From positions 124,001 to 188,000 of the forward strand of contig NZ_VFTC01000007.1 in NCBI RefSeq assembly GCF_007003975.1: a stretch of 64,000 nt of DNA. The letters run 5' to 3'. The stretch is from Mesorhizobium sp. WSM4306. Its GTDB lineage: Bacteria; Pseudomonadota; Alphaproteobacteria; Rhizobiales; Rhizobiaceae. Under the pieces are notes generated by a model, which was given only the letters and a program-made list of their open reading frames with translations, was not told the origin of the DNA and ran no database searches. The position numbers and the translations under genes are program-made. This document shows, piece by piece, positions 26,035-35,410 of the stretch (within the stretch, counting starts at the first letter, position 1; every line of letters begins with the position of its first letter).

Positions 26035-26363
26035 TGGCGGGTTCGGTGAACAGGCAAGCCACTACGCGAGAGGCGCTGCTCGAGCGCCGGCTGGCTCTTG
26101 TCGGAAACGTCTCGGCGCTCACCGCCGAAGCATTGCGGCTCAATCAGAAACTCGCTGGCCTCGAGATGGATCTGCTGCGCGTGGAACTGGAGATCGGCAG
26201 GAGCGGCGCCAGCGCGCAACTGGTGCAGGATTTGCATGAAGCGGAAGAGAGCGCCAAGGCGATCATGAACTCACGCGCGGCGTGTGAGACTCGCATCGCC
26301 ACTGCCGAAGGCCAGATCGCGGATGTCGATCGCGAGCTTGCGGCGACAGTGAACGAAGACTGA
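26031..26363 (+). CDS. Unknown coiled-coil protein, second gene of the WD40 module
   Basis: 110 residues with long amphipathic heptads (EALLERRLALVGNVSALTAE, then LNQKLAGLEMDLLRVELEIG) and a second helix LVQDLHEAEESAKAIMNSRA, suggesting a two-helix coiled coil. It overlaps the preceding gene by ATGA and the WD40 gene by TGATG, so the three are translationally coupled and probably form a complex. No catalytic motif is seen. Function unknown. Confidence 0.7.
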   Translation: MMAGSVNRQATTREALLERRLALVGNVSALTAEALRLNQKLAGLEMDLLRVELEIGRSGASAQLVQDLHEAEESAKAIMNSRAACETRIATAEGQIADVDRELAATVNED

Positions 26364-27505
26364 TGGGAGAGACACAAGTGAACCAGCAGACGATGCAAAA
26401 CCTGACCCTGTTCGACCTGCTGGCACGCAGCTGGCGTCGACCGTCGGCGGTCGCTGATCTGTGCTTCAGCGCCGATGGTTCGACCGTTGCTTTCACATCC
26501 GTGGACGGAACCGTCGCCATAGCCGCGGTTGCTGACAGGGAACCGCCGGAGGCGCGCATCAGGGTAAGCGGCGATCTCGGCCAGACGACCATCCGCCCGC
26601 GCGAGAAGCCGCCGGTGCCGTTGATCGCCTCCGCGGTATTTGGCGAAGGCGATGCCCTCCTCGCCACCTATCTGGATTCCAGCTTCCTCATCGGAACGGC
26701 GGCCGGCAAAGCAGTGCATCTGACGGCTGACGGCGAAGCTGCGGAGACGCCGATCAAGATCGAAGGGCCCATCGTCGCCATCGATCATAGTGCCCGGACA
26801 GCCGTGACGGCGGTCAGCGACGGGCGCGATGTCTTCCTGTCCCGCGATCTCGGCGATGTGACGAAACTGGAACGCGGTGCAACATCGTCGACGGACGCAC
26901 TGGCCTTCTCCCCCGGTGGACGCCGCCTCGCCTGCGGCTTGGGCAATGGGCTGTCGATCTGGGCGGTCGAAGGGCCTGCCAGCCTGATCCGAGACTTTGC
27001 CTTTCCGGCGCGCCCGACATCGATCCGTTGGAGCGGCGATGGCACATGGCTGGCCAGCGGGCTCGAAACGGGCGGCTTTGCCCTGATCAGCATCGCCGAT
27101 GGTCTTAGCGGCGTCATCGCGGGATTTCCCTCGCCGGTCCGCACAGTGTGCTGGAGCCAGCCGGCGAACGCGCTGCTTGCCTCGGGTGCGTTCCGGATTG
27201 CCGGTTGGTCGATGACCGCACCGCCGCTTGACGGCGAAAGCGCCGGAGCACTGGAGACCGGTCGCGCCGGTCTCGTTCTGGTAGAAACGGCGGCGGCGCA
27301 TCCGGAGAAGAAACTCGTCGCGGCGGGTTACGCCAACGGCCGGATCACCGTCGCCCAGATCGGCGGACGCGACGAGCTTCTCGTCCGGCCCTTGGGCAGT
27401 GGGGTAACCGCGCTTGCCTGGTCCGGCGACGGACGGCATCTGGCTGCGGGCATGGTCGACGGCACCGCGGCCATCATCACCTTTCCAGCGCAGATGTTCA
27501 AATAG
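26363..27505 (+). CDS. WD40-like beta-propeller protein, third gene of the module
   Basis: 380 residues, cytoplasmic (no signal peptide). At least five WD40-like blades are visible: VADLCFSADGSTVAF, TDALAFSPGGRRLACG with LSIWAV, PTSIRWSGDGTWLASG, VRTVCWSQPANALLASG and VTALAWSGDGRHLAAG. Such propellers serve as protein-binding platforms. A short helical N-terminus (MQNLTLFDLLARSWRRPSA) could bind the small partners. No kinase or protease domain is fused. The start overlaps the coiled-coil gene. Confidence 0.8.
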   Translation: MGETQVNQQTMQNLTLFDLLARSWRRPSAVADLCFSADGSTVAFTSVDGTVAIAAVADREPPEARIRVSGDLGQTTIRPREKPPVPLIASAVFGEGDALLATYLDSSFLIGTAAGKAVHLTADGEAAETPIKIEGPIVAIDHSARTAVTAVSDGRDVFLSRDLGDVTKLERGATSSTDALAFSPGGRRLACGLGNGLSIWAVEGPASLIRDFAFPARPTSIRWSGDGTWLASGLETGGFALISIADGLSGVIAGFPSPVRTVCWSQPANALLASGAFRIAGWSMTAPPLDGESAGALETGRAGLVLVETAAAHPEKKLVAAGYANGRITVAQIGGRDELLVRPLGSGVTALAWSGDGRHLAAGMVDGTAAIITFPAQMFK

Positions 27506-27537
27506 CGGACGCGGTCCGCGTGAAAGAGGAGGATAGA

Positions 27538-27711
27538 ATGCAGACCGAAATCACCACCGAGGAAGAGAGCAAGGACGCGTTCTTCGAACAACTCGCCAAA
27601 TTGTCGGAAGAGATGGTCGCCAAGCACGGTAAGGATTTCAGCATGGGCGCGCTGGTGCTCGCTGCGCGCTGGATCGCCGAAAACCGGATTGGTCAATTGA
27701 AGACGAACTAG
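27538..27711 (+). CDS. Small acidic protein, last gene of the WD40 module
   Basis: 57 residues, very acidic at the N-terminus (MQTEITTEEESKDAFFEQLA) and then one long amphipathic helix with LSEEMVAKHGKDFSM and ALVLAARWIAENRIG. A strong ribosome binding site (gaggagg) precedes ATG 27538, 30 bp after the WD40 gene. No family recognised; the good start signal and codon use support a real gene. Confidence 0.6.
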   Translation: MQTEITTEEESKDAFFEQLAKLSEEMVAKHGKDFSMGALVLAARWIAENRIGQLKTN

Positions 27712-28034
27712 CGTCGGGGAGAGCCGGCGGATGTCGTGATCTACGCCCAGAACCTCGATTCCGGCGCGCGGAGGTGCGTCCCAGAGAAATGTTTGCGCCA
27801 GCCGACGCATTCGATCGCACAGCCAACGCCGTTAGGAAGCAAAACGGTCTCCTCTGGTGCTCGCCTACTGCGGAGCCGGTCTCGGAACCCAAATTGTGAC
27901 AACCGTTCCGGCTATTCAAGTAGAAATATCCATTCGAACTTCTGAATATTGCTCTCGACAGAGCGTTTCTTAGGTTGTTTGGCTCACCAAGCGGTGGCAT
28001 AAAATTCGTGGGCACCTTGGGGTACACGCCACAG
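27712..28034. other. Intergenic DNA between the WD40 module and the Wadjet operon
   Basis: 323 bp without a convincing gene. GC content falls in the second half (27890-28030). It must hold the jet promoter and probably the left edge of the defence island. I looked for a copy of the tRNA-Ile2 3' end here as an attachment site and saw none. Confidence 0.5.
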
Positions 28035-29561
28035 ATGGCACTTTTTCGTTATCTTAGTGATGACGCATTTCTGATCTTCTCACGCAAATTCCGGTTCCTC
28101 TACGAGGCGGCGTTGCTGGACACCTACGAGCGCTTCTTCTCTCGTGGAGCGTCCTTCCCCACCCCCCAGGAGGTCGTCCATGCAATCTACGATCTCATCA
28201 AGCGAATGCCCGAGCTACTTGCCGAGGGCGACGACGTTGGCGAAGGTCTGCCTGACCTAGTGTCTAAGCGTCGTCGGCGCCTGAAGTTCGCAGGCGAGGC
28301 GAACGAGGCTGCGGAGGCTGCGTTGCGGGTCGCGAGCGTTGCCTACCAGAAACTGCTCCAGACCGGTTGGCTCGAAGAGGAAGAATATGGGCTAAGGGTG
28401 ACGGTAGATATGCCCATGGGAGCAAGCTTGGTCATGCAGCTCCTGTCCAGCCTGAAATCCGACGTGAGCCAGCGCTTCGGCGGCATCGTCGTCAACGTGA
28501 AGCAGAGTCTGGAACTAGCGGCGAGACTCCAGTCGGGCTCTTCCGGAAAGGAGGCCGTGGATGCTGCATATGCCGTGGTGCAGGCTAGAGAACAGGCCAC
28601 CGCCTTTCTTAAAACGCTCAGGGCGATCCTATCCGACCTGAGGCGTATCCGCCGTACCATCATGGAATCACGGAGCATGCGCGAGAGAGTAGACGCCTAT
28701 TTTCAGGAATTCATCGGCGAGTTGGTTCTGAAGGACTTCCAAGCGATCCACACTTTCAACCACCCCTTTAGGTTCAAGGATCATATCCTCGATCTTGCCC
28801 GCGACATTTCTCTCGATCCTGGAACCATGAGGACGATCGCTTCGGGGTATGTTGAGAACGGGATGGCCGATACACTTGAGAATGGGCTTAGAATAGCTGA
28901 GACCGATCTTCTATCGATCCAGGAGGTCTTTGATGGGATCGGCGAGATGTTCGATCGAATCGCCGTCTTCCGGCGGCAGCTAGAACAGCGTCTCCGGAAC
29001 ACGGTCAAGTATGCGGAGCAAGGAAGCAGTGGTATTTCAAGCCGGGCCTCGCAACTCGTGCGCCGGCTCCACAAGGTGATGGACCAGCGCCCCGCTCTCT
29101 CTGAATACGCGTGGGTTCCCCTGCCGGTCGAACCGATGGATACGCCATGGTCGGAAAGGCATCTCGCGCAACCGCGGCAACCCCGCAAGGCCTTGGAGTC
29201 AATGGCGGTTCCACCCAAATTGGTGGATCCATTGCTGGTGCTGCGCAAAAGGCTCAAGAAGGAGTACATGGAAAGAATCGTTCCAGACGAGATACGATTG
29301 CTCCAATGGCTGCATGAGAACGTCCCTCTTGCGGTGACGAAAGAGGCGCGCTTCCTTGAGATCGAAGACGTGGACTCATTCATTGCATTCGATGCGATCC
29401 GAAGGTTCACCAAGCCGGGCGATATTCCGCCCTCTATCGCGGTGGCGTTCGAGATCGTGGATGACGCTGACGGACCGCAGCACGATAGCGATTGGATCAG
29501 GTGCGGGAATTTCCTCATCCGGAGAAGGTCTGTCCCGGCTGGAGGCGTCGATGCTGGCTGA
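28035..29561 (+). CDS. jetA: Wadjet anti-plasmid system protein JetA
   Basis: 508 residues. The N-terminus MALFRYLSDDAFLIFSRKFR, then FLYEAALLDTYERFF, and the internal VHAIYDLIKRMPEL fit the kleisin-like JetA subunit of type I Wadjet, with long helical stretches through the middle. The start is set at ATG 28035, where the JetA N-terminus begins; an upstream TTG (27975) adds 20 residues without family character. JetA bridges the JetC SMC heads with JetB in a complex that extrudes circular plasmid DNA and lets JetD cut it. It overlaps jetB by 11 bp. Confidence 0.85.
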   Translation: MALFRYLSDDAFLIFSRKFRFLYEAALLDTYERFFSRGASFPTPQEVVHAIYDLIKRMPELLAEGDDVGEGLPDLVSKRRRRLKFAGEANEAAEAALRVASVAYQKLLQTGWLEEEEYGLRVTVDMPMGASLVMQLLSSLKSDVSQRFGGIVVNVKQSLELAARLQSGSSGKEAVDAAYAVVQAREQATAFLKTLRAILSDLRRIRRTIMESRSMRERVDAYFQEFIGELVLKDFQAIHTFNHPFRFKDHILDLARDISLDPGTMRTIASGYVENGMADTLENGLRIAETDLLSIQEVFDGIGEMFDRIAVFRRQLEQRLRNTVKYAEQGSSGISSRASQLVRRLHKVMDQRPALSEYAWVPLPVEPMDTPWSERHLAQPRQPRKALESMAVPPKLVDPLLVLRKRLKKEYMERIVPDEIRLLQWLHENVPLAVTKEARFLEIEDVDSFIAFDAIRRFTKPGDIPPSIAVAFEIVDDADGPQHDSDWIRCGNFLIRRRSVPAGGVDAG

Positions 29562-30201
29562 GTTCGAAGAAGTAGAGGCCCGATTCGGGGCGGACAAGGG
29601 CGCCGATCTTCGCAAGGCGTGCCGATACCTGCTGCGTCATCAATTCGTGTATTCGGGCGACCGGGGCGTGGCAACTATCTACGATGTAATTATGGATAGT
29701 CGCTTCAGAAGACTGATTGACGAATTCTTTGACTGCATCGGCTACCGCCTCCACCGCGAGCAAGAGGAACAGTGGGCCGGGATCGTGCTCTGTGACGAAG
29801 AGATGTCGTCAACGCCAAAAATGAAGGCTGATGAGACCATCGTTCTCCTGGTGGCGGCGGCTCACTGGCAGGACGAAGCGAACCAGGGCAACGTTGAGGA
29901 GCGCGCGACGGTCTTGACCACGTTCAACGTCCTTTACGAGAAGTACAGGGAAATGGCCGAAAGAGGCACAAAGATGCTGGTAGCCCAGTCAAGGTTCCAA
30001 GATATTCTCGAGGATCTTGCTGCCCGCAACCTGATCTGGCTTGGAGAGTTCGACCGCGCCCTCCAGGACCGGGAGGTAGTGGTCCGGCCGATAATCAAGC
30101 TTGTTTCCGGATCCGACGCGCTAAAGCGGATTGAGGAGCAGGTTGCGCTGGAAGATTACGAGCCTCGCCAGTTAGCACCCGCTGGGGAGAATGTCCAATG
30201 A
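29551..30201 (+). CDS. jetB: Wadjet protein JetB (DUF4194, MukE-like)
   Basis: 216 residues, the usual JetB size. The winged-helix-type region RKACRYLLRHQFVYSGDRG and DVIMDSRFRRLIDEFFDCIG lead into VLCDEE, then KADETIVLLVAAAHWQDEAN, the DUF4194 hallmark region. The start ATG 29551 begins inside the jetA end; a longer upstream reading is a shadow of jetA. JetB binds JetA as the MukE-like subunit. An ATGA overlap with jetC shows translational coupling. Confidence 0.87.
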   Translation: MLAEFEEVEARFGADKGADLRKACRYLLRHQFVYSGDRGVATIYDVIMDSRFRRLIDEFFDCIGYRLHREQEEQWAGIVLCDEEMSSTPKMKADETIVLLVAAAHWQDEANQGNVEERATVLTTFNVLYEKYREMAERGTKMLVAQSRFQDILEDLAARNLIWLGEFDRALQDREVVVRPIIKLVSGSDALKRIEEQVALEDYEPRQLAPAGENVQ

Positions 30202-33200
30202 TGGAACTCGTGCACCTCGCGCTGGTGAACTGGCATGCGTTCAACGTCGAAGATATCCCGGTTTCTGGCCACGTCGGTTTCCTCGGTGAAAACGCCTCGG
30301 GCAAATCAACAATCCTCGACATGATCCAAGTGGTGCTCACCGGCGCCAGCGGACGGTACATGAACCTCAACCCAGTCGCTGGTGAGAGTCGCCGCAGAAG
30401 CGGTCCGAGACGCACGGTACAGGCGTACTGCCTCGGTGCCCATGGAGAGGGTGATTTTCGGCGCGAAGCCTGCCTTACCTACGTGACTATCAGTTTTCGC
30501 GACGCCGATGGAGTGAAGCCCGACTTGACGGTAGGCCTCGCCATGGAGGCGAGGAAGACACAGCCAGCAGAAACTGTACTCGGCCGTTTCGTCGTCCGCG
30601 GCAAAATATTGAAGACGACGGATTTCCTGCGTGAGCGGGAAGGACGGCAAGAATTCGCGCAATGGGAGGAAGTCAGGCAATCCCTGGAGAGGGAATGCGG
30701 TGGCGGCTTCGTGAATCATCGCGACAGCGCCACGGATCACATCCGCGAGTACATGCGCGACTTGGTTCCAAGATCGGCGCCGACCGCGGGAAACGCCGGC
30801 GCACTTGCAAAGGCGATTGTGAACGGCATGACTCTTAACCAAGGCCTATCCGCAACAGACTTCGTCAGGAGCTATATCCTCGAGGAATCCCCCATGAGGA
30901 TTGGTGAACTGCGAGAGTCACTGAAGACTTATCGGCAAGTCAATCAGACCATCAAGAACATGCGTGAGCGCGCGAAGCGGCTGAAGGTGGTCAAAGCCCG
31001 TGCGGAAGAATTCAGAAATGCTCTCAACGAACACGACGAGGAGGATTGGATTAGTCGCAAGGCGAAGTATCTAGCGGCCTCGGCGGCAATGCGGGCACTT
31101 GAAGAAGAGATCAAGGAAGCCGAGGCATCTCTCCTAGCCGAGAGCGAGGAAATCACCGACCTGAACCACTCGATCACTGAAGCGAACCAGGATGTGCATC
31201 GCATCATAAAGCAGATCGAAGCGATCAAAGCGAGGACGGGCATCGACGATCTGAAGAAGATGGCAGAAAGCCATTCCTACTCCGCCACAGATTGCCTCAA
31301 TCGGGTCTCCGAGCGAGTGAAGCACATGCAGCGGATCGCCGCGGCGGCCGAAGCACTCGGAAAGGGTGAAGTAAGCTCCCGCGAATTGGCCGCTCATGCC
31401 TCCGCGCTGGCCGAGGCCGTCAGGTGTGGCAATACAGAAGCCACGGCGGTCATCGAACAAGCCTTCCTGGCATCGCTCCCCGTCATCGCCGAGAGAATTG
31501 GGAGAGCGCGCAGCGAGGCGGAAGCGACTTTGCATACCAAAACTGAGGACGTCGGTAAGCTGTCTCGGTCTATCGAGGCGGCCGCTTCCGGTTCCCGGGA
31601 TTCTCACCTCGGCGACCATACCCGCGAGTTGATGAGGCTCTTTCGAATGGCCGGGATGATTCCGAGAGCGCTTTGCGACATCATTGATCTTACGGACAAG
31701 GACTGGGCGCAAGCGGCTGAAGGTCTTCTCGGTCGGGACAGGGAGGCGATCTTCGTCGATCGCGATCACATCCACGGGGCAACGGCCATCCTGAGGGAAA
31801 ATAGACGGGAGCTCCGCCAGGCGTCCTTGGTCAGCCTAAACAAGCTTGAGCGATACCAAGATCCGGCTCAAGCAGGTTGGTTCCCGTCTCTTTTCAGGTC
31901 CGATGACAAAGACGCGCTCGCCTTTCTGCAGCGCAGATATGGCAATGTGCGGCTGGCCCGCACCATGGAAGGATTCAATCAGCCCGGCCGCGCCGTTATG
32001 GCTGACGGCCTGTATGATGATGGGCTGGTACGGGGGACCCGACTGGAGGAAGCCTCCCGCCTCAAGATCGGCAAGACGGCCCAGGAGCAGCTGCTCCTCG
32101 AGCAGAAAAGGCGTTTGGAGGAATTGCAGGAGGAAATCGAAACCCTGTCCCAGCGCAGGCGCGTCCTTTCCGAGGTTGACCGCTCCGCTGCCATCTTGGC
32201 TTCGACTGCGGACGGCGAGACAGTAGTAGGCCTGCTTGCCAGGGCGCAGGATCAGGAGGGGTTGGCACAAGAGGCTCGGTCCAGATTGGAGGCCGTGGAT
32301 CAGGGCGACCTGAAGCGCCTTTACGAACTTGAGGAGAAGAAGAAAGTTCAACAAGCCTACATTCAGGCCAGGAACGGCGAGCTCACGTCGATCCAGAAGA
32401 GGCAGGGAGCCTATCAGAAACAGGCCGAAACCGCGAGAAAGACGCTCGAGAGCCTTACAAGCCAAGAGGGATCGCGCCATTCGCGGAACCTCTCCCGCCG
32501 CCTGTTCCACTATAGTTGGCGCCTGACGGCCGCAGTGCCCGCCAACCGCAGGTATAGGGAGCGGATGGCGGATAAACAGATCCCAAGCTTTTCATCTGCC
32601 CGCTACGCAGCATTGGCCGGGATCCATCGTGCGATCGGACAGCGCGCGGAGGACCGCTCCAAGCAAGCTAGGGACAGAATGATGGAGGCCGACAGAGGCG
32701 TGCGAGCCGCCATGAGGAGCTACTTTGACATCGCCCCCTTGAGTTCTGTGGCTGGAGTAGAAAGCGACATCCTGAAGGACATCTTACCATGGGCAGAAGC
32801 CACGATTCGCGATATCGAAGAGAACGAGCTCACACGGCATGAAGCGTTGGCGGATGAGGCTTCCGAGCGGGTCTCATCCATCTTTCGTGGTGAGTTCGTC
32901 AACTCCCTCCATTCACGCATCTCTAAGCTGAAGAGAGATATCGACGCGCTGAACCATAGTTTGCGCAATCACACGTTCCACGGCGAGCGATATTCGTTCA
33001 GCAGGATGCAATTGGCCCAGTACTCGCCCATCCTGAAAGCTGTCGAGATTTACGTGACGTCCGAGGACGCACTAGATCTTTTATTCAAGGGCGAAATTCC
33101 CGAAGACTCTCCCCACAAGCCCGTGCTCGATGAGGTGAAGCGCATCCTGGAGGATCCCGACACCGACTTTGACAATTTTGAGGACTATAGGAACTTCTTC

Positions 33201-33662
33201 GTATTCGAGGTCCACATGGAAAACCTCGATACCGGGCACAAGACACGCTGGGAAACTCGGCGCGGAACGGGTTCCGGAGCCGAGCAACAAGTCCCGCTTT
33301 ACGTTGCCATCGGTGCCTCGCTGGCTTCTGTTTACGGAACCGCCGAGGGAAGATTCGGATCGCGACTTGGAATGGCCCTTGCCGTCTTCGACGAAGCCTT
33401 TGCCAAGCTCGACGGCAAGAACCAGCGGCAGATGATGAAGTTCTATGAGAGCCTTGGCCTGCAGGTGATCGTGGCTGCGCCACCCGAGCGGCGGCCTTCC
33501 TTGCTCGGCTACATGCATGCCATCGTCGAGGTAGACAATATTGGCAACGGGCAGTCAGAGACGACCGTAGTTCAACTGAAGGAGAAGGCCCGCAAGGAAC
33601 TGCTGCGGATCAACCCCGAGCTCATGGACGATGATGCGTTGCGCAGGATGGCAGCGGAGTGA
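30198..33662 (+). CDS. jetC: Wadjet SMC/MukB-like ATPase JetC
   Basis: 1154 residues. Walker A GENASGKST is at residues 30-38, two long coiled-coil arms flank a hinge-like middle, and the C-terminal head has the ABC signature in GTGSGAEQQVPLY and Walker B LAVFDEAFAKLD. This is the SMC motor of Wadjet, which extrudes DNA loops using ATP. The length is normal for JetC. All catalytic motifs are intact, so the system should be functional. Start ATG 30198 (or 30201) overlaps jetB; the end overlaps jetD by GTGA. Confidence 0.92.
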   Translation: MMELVHLALVNWHAFNVEDIPVSGHVGFLGENASGKSTILDMIQVVLTGASGRYMNLNPVAGESRRRSGPRRTVQAYCLGAHGEGDFRREACLTYVTISFRDADGVKPDLTVGLAMEARKTQPAETVLGRFVVRGKILKTTDFLREREGRQEFAQWEEVRQSLERECGGGFVNHRDSATDHIREYMRDLVPRSAPTAGNAGALAKAIVNGMTLNQGLSATDFVRSYILEESPMRIGELRESLKTYRQVNQTIKNMRERAKRLKVVKARAEEFRNALNEHDEEDWISRKAKYLAASAAMRALEEEIKEAEASLLAESEEITDLNHSITEANQDVHRIIKQIEAIKARTGIDDLKKMAESHSYSATDCLNRVSERVKHMQRIAAAAEALGKGEVSSRELAAHASALAEAVRCGNTEATAVIEQAFLASLPVIAERIGRARSEAEATLHTKTEDVGKLSRSIEAAASGSRDSHLGDHTRELMRLFRMAGMIPRALCDIIDLTDKDWAQAAEGLLGRDREAIFVDRDHIHGATAILRENRRELRQASLVSLNKLERYQDPAQAGWFPSLFRSDDKDALAFLQRRYGNVRLARTMEGFNQPGRAVMADGLYDDGLVRGTRLEEASRLKIGKTAQEQLLLEQKRRLEELQEEIETLSQRRRVLSEVDRSAAILASTADGETVVGLLARAQDQEGLAQEARSRLEAVDQGDLKRLYELEEKKKVQQAYIQARNGELTSIQKRQGAYQKQAETARKTLESLTSQEGSRHSRNLSRRLFHYSWRLTAAVPANRRYRERMADKQIPSFSSARYAALAGIHRAIGQRAEDRSKQARDRMMEADRGVRAAMRSYFDIAPLSSVAGVESDILKDILPWAEATIRDIEENELTRHEALADEASERVSSIFRGEFVNSLHSRISKLKRDIDALNHSLRNHTFHGERYSFSRMQLAQYSPILKAVEIYVTSEDALDLLFKGEIPEDSPHKPVLDEVKRILEDPDTDFDNFEDYRNFFVFEVHMENLDTGHKTRWETRRGTGSGAEQQVPLYVAIGASLASVYGTAEGRFGSRLGMALAVFDEAFAKLDGKNQRQMMKFYESLGLQVIVAAPPERRPSLLGYMHAIVEVDNIGNGQSETTVVQLKEKARKELLRINPELMDDDALRRMAAE

Positions 33663-34843
33663 GATTCACAGATCCAACCGCCCTTCTCTCTCATCTCCTG
33701 AACAGGCACGAGGATGGTCGAGCGGGCGCCCGCGCTTATCCGGACAACGGTGCTTTTTCGAGCATCGTCGAGGCCGACCGCTTTCGGAAGAAGTTGGAGG
33801 AGGCAAGTCGGGCGGGTGCGATCGAGCTACGGATGGATGAGGGGCGGCGAGCCGGCGAGGTCAAATTCGTGCGCATCGCTGACGCGGCGAGCCTGTATCG
33901 TTTCGTCGAACGAATTCCTTCCGGTCAGCGCTCGGCGTCAGCACTCGAGGACCTGTTTCGCCGCGCTGAGCTGTCTGCCCCGTTCGCTGAGTATGCGCGG
34001 GAGGCTGCCGGAGCCTGGTCCAGGAATCGGCGGTGGGCTGGCATTGCTCCCGGCGATATAGGTTCGCTCGAGCGTACGCTCACCCTCGCGCAAGCGATTT
34101 ATAGACAGCAACACGTCGGACTGGACTATCGCACTTTTTCTAGGAGGGCTGTTTCTGACAGCAAGGCATTGGAGCGGCTGGAGGCAGCAGTCGCAAGGGT
34201 CCTGCGCGGCGTTGGCGCAGACATCCCGGAGGGCGCTACTCCCCGAGAGGCACTCGGTGCGATCGGGCTGGAAAAGGTGTCTCCTCCCCTCCTCCTTTCT
34301 GGCCCCATCGCCTTGAGAGCGGCCCAACCGGACGTTTCCTTCCTTGGCTTCCCGGCCGATGCAATCGATACCATCGCCTTCAGCCGGACGCCGGAATATG
34401 TCCTCGTGGTGGAGAACTACACGAGCTTCGTCAGGCATGTGACTGAGGCAGATCCGGATCGCCGAGGACTCGTCCTGTACGGAGGCGGCTATCCTTCCGC
34501 TGGAATTCAGAAAGCGTTCGGCTTGATTGCCCGTCGCTTCCCCGACGAGGTACCTTTTTACCACTGGTCCGACATCGACCCTGATGGCATCTGGATCTTC
34601 CTGACAGTTGAGAGAGCATTCGGTCGCAGGCTGCTCCCGCACCTCATGACCGTCGAGTTGGCCGAAATGCACGGTAGTCCGCCGGAGCAAACGGCTGGCA
34701 GAATTGCTAAGGCAGACCGATCGATTCTCTTTGAGCTGACCACGTACCTTTCAAAACCCGGTGCAAAACACTTGGAACAGGAGGAACTCGATCCTGTAGT
34801 TCCGCGCCTGTACGAAAGTACGCAGAGAGCCTCGTCACGTTGA
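33659..34843 (+). CDS. jetD: Wadjet nuclease JetD (DUF3322-DUF2220, Toprim-like)
   Basis: 394 residues. The N-terminal DUF3322 half (about 1-190) is followed by a DUF2220 topoVIA/Toprim-like half with VLVVENYTSFVRH (catalytic Glu) and HWSDIDPDGIWIF (the DxD motif). JetD cleaves the plasmid once JetABC has extruded and bent it. The GTG start at 33659 overlaps the jetC stop. Motifs are intact. The gene ends 67 bp before the remains of the next, minus-strand gene. Confidence 0.9.
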   Translation: MRFTDPTALLSHLLNRHEDGRAGARAYPDNGAFSSIVEADRFRKKLEEASRAGAIELRMDEGRRAGEVKFVRIADAASLYRFVERIPSGQRSASALEDLFRRAELSAPFAEYAREAAGAWSRNRRWAGIAPGDIGSLERTLTLAQAIYRQQHVGLDYRTFSRRAVSDSKALERLEAAVARVLRGVGADIPEGATPREALGAIGLEKVSPPLLLSGPIALRAAQPDVSFLGFPADAIDTIAFSRTPEYVLVVENYTSFVRHVTEADPDRRGLVLYGGGYPSAGIQKAFGLIARRFPDEVPFYHWSDIDPDGIWIFLTVERAFGRRLLPHLMTVELAEMHGSPPEQTAGRIAKADRSILFELTTYLSKPGAKHLEQEELDPVVPRLYESTQRASSR

Positions 34844-34929
34844 TCAATCTCTGTGCGGCCTCCAAATCGGCGTCGACATAATCGGTGAAGTCGCCACTCC
34901 CGCGGCCGTGTTCGTGAACATCGAAGGCG

Positions 34930-35410
34930 TCAACCATAGTCGGCAGTGTCTCGGTCACCATGTGCCCCGCGGGGGATATCTTTGAAACTCCGAAGCCTCT
35001 CAAGTTCTTCAGGCTCCATACGCGAGGCAGAGAGTTCCTCGTCGACGCGCGCGTAGAGTCGCGGGATGTCAATCAGACTCTGGTACGCCTTGGTGTCGAC
35101 TTTAACGGTCTGCCGCTGGATCCGGTCACCCATACCGAACGACCATGAGGATGATGGCATCTGCTCCGCTAGCGCGAGAAGAAATTCTGGTTGTGAGAGG
35201 GCGGCGTCGGTCCAGGCCCGAACTTCGCGAACACCTTCAGTCCCGGCGAACCTTCGCCATTCGAAAAGGAGGGAGGCCATATCTTGAGTGCAGATCAATG
35301 AGCCGTCGTTCGCCGCGTCCCTCAATCGAGCAAGCGCAATGTTCTTGAACTCCCCCGCGACGGCTTCGCCGACAATCGGCTCGAAAACGCACCAAAACTG
35401 GCGGACTTAA
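34930..35410 (-). pseudogene. Fragment of a KAP-type P-loop NTPase gene abutting the tRNA
   Basis: On the minus strand a frame open right up to the tRNA 3' end reads FWCVFEPIVGEAVAGEFKNI, ALARLRDAANDGSL, LLFEWRRFAGTEGVREW-like and DIPRLYARVDEELS, which looks like the C-terminal part of a KAP-family NTPase. The P-loop half is absent: it would have to lie inside the tRNA gene. A second frame (34707-35072) continues with a plausible tail, so the 3' end may also be frameshifted. Best read as a mobile-element relic cut at the tRNA junction. Family call is moderate. Confidence 0.45.

Noticed and set aside
27712..28034. Left attachment site (copy of the tRNA-Ile2 3' end) for the Wadjet island
   Set aside because: I compared the last 25 bases of the tRNA with the DNA around 27.7-28.0 kb by eye and saw no match; only a full search could exclude a diverged copy.
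34707..35330. Integrase gene beside the tRNA
   Set aside because: The frames here show no tyrosine-recombinase motif (R...HxxR...Y); the better reading is a KAP-like fragment.
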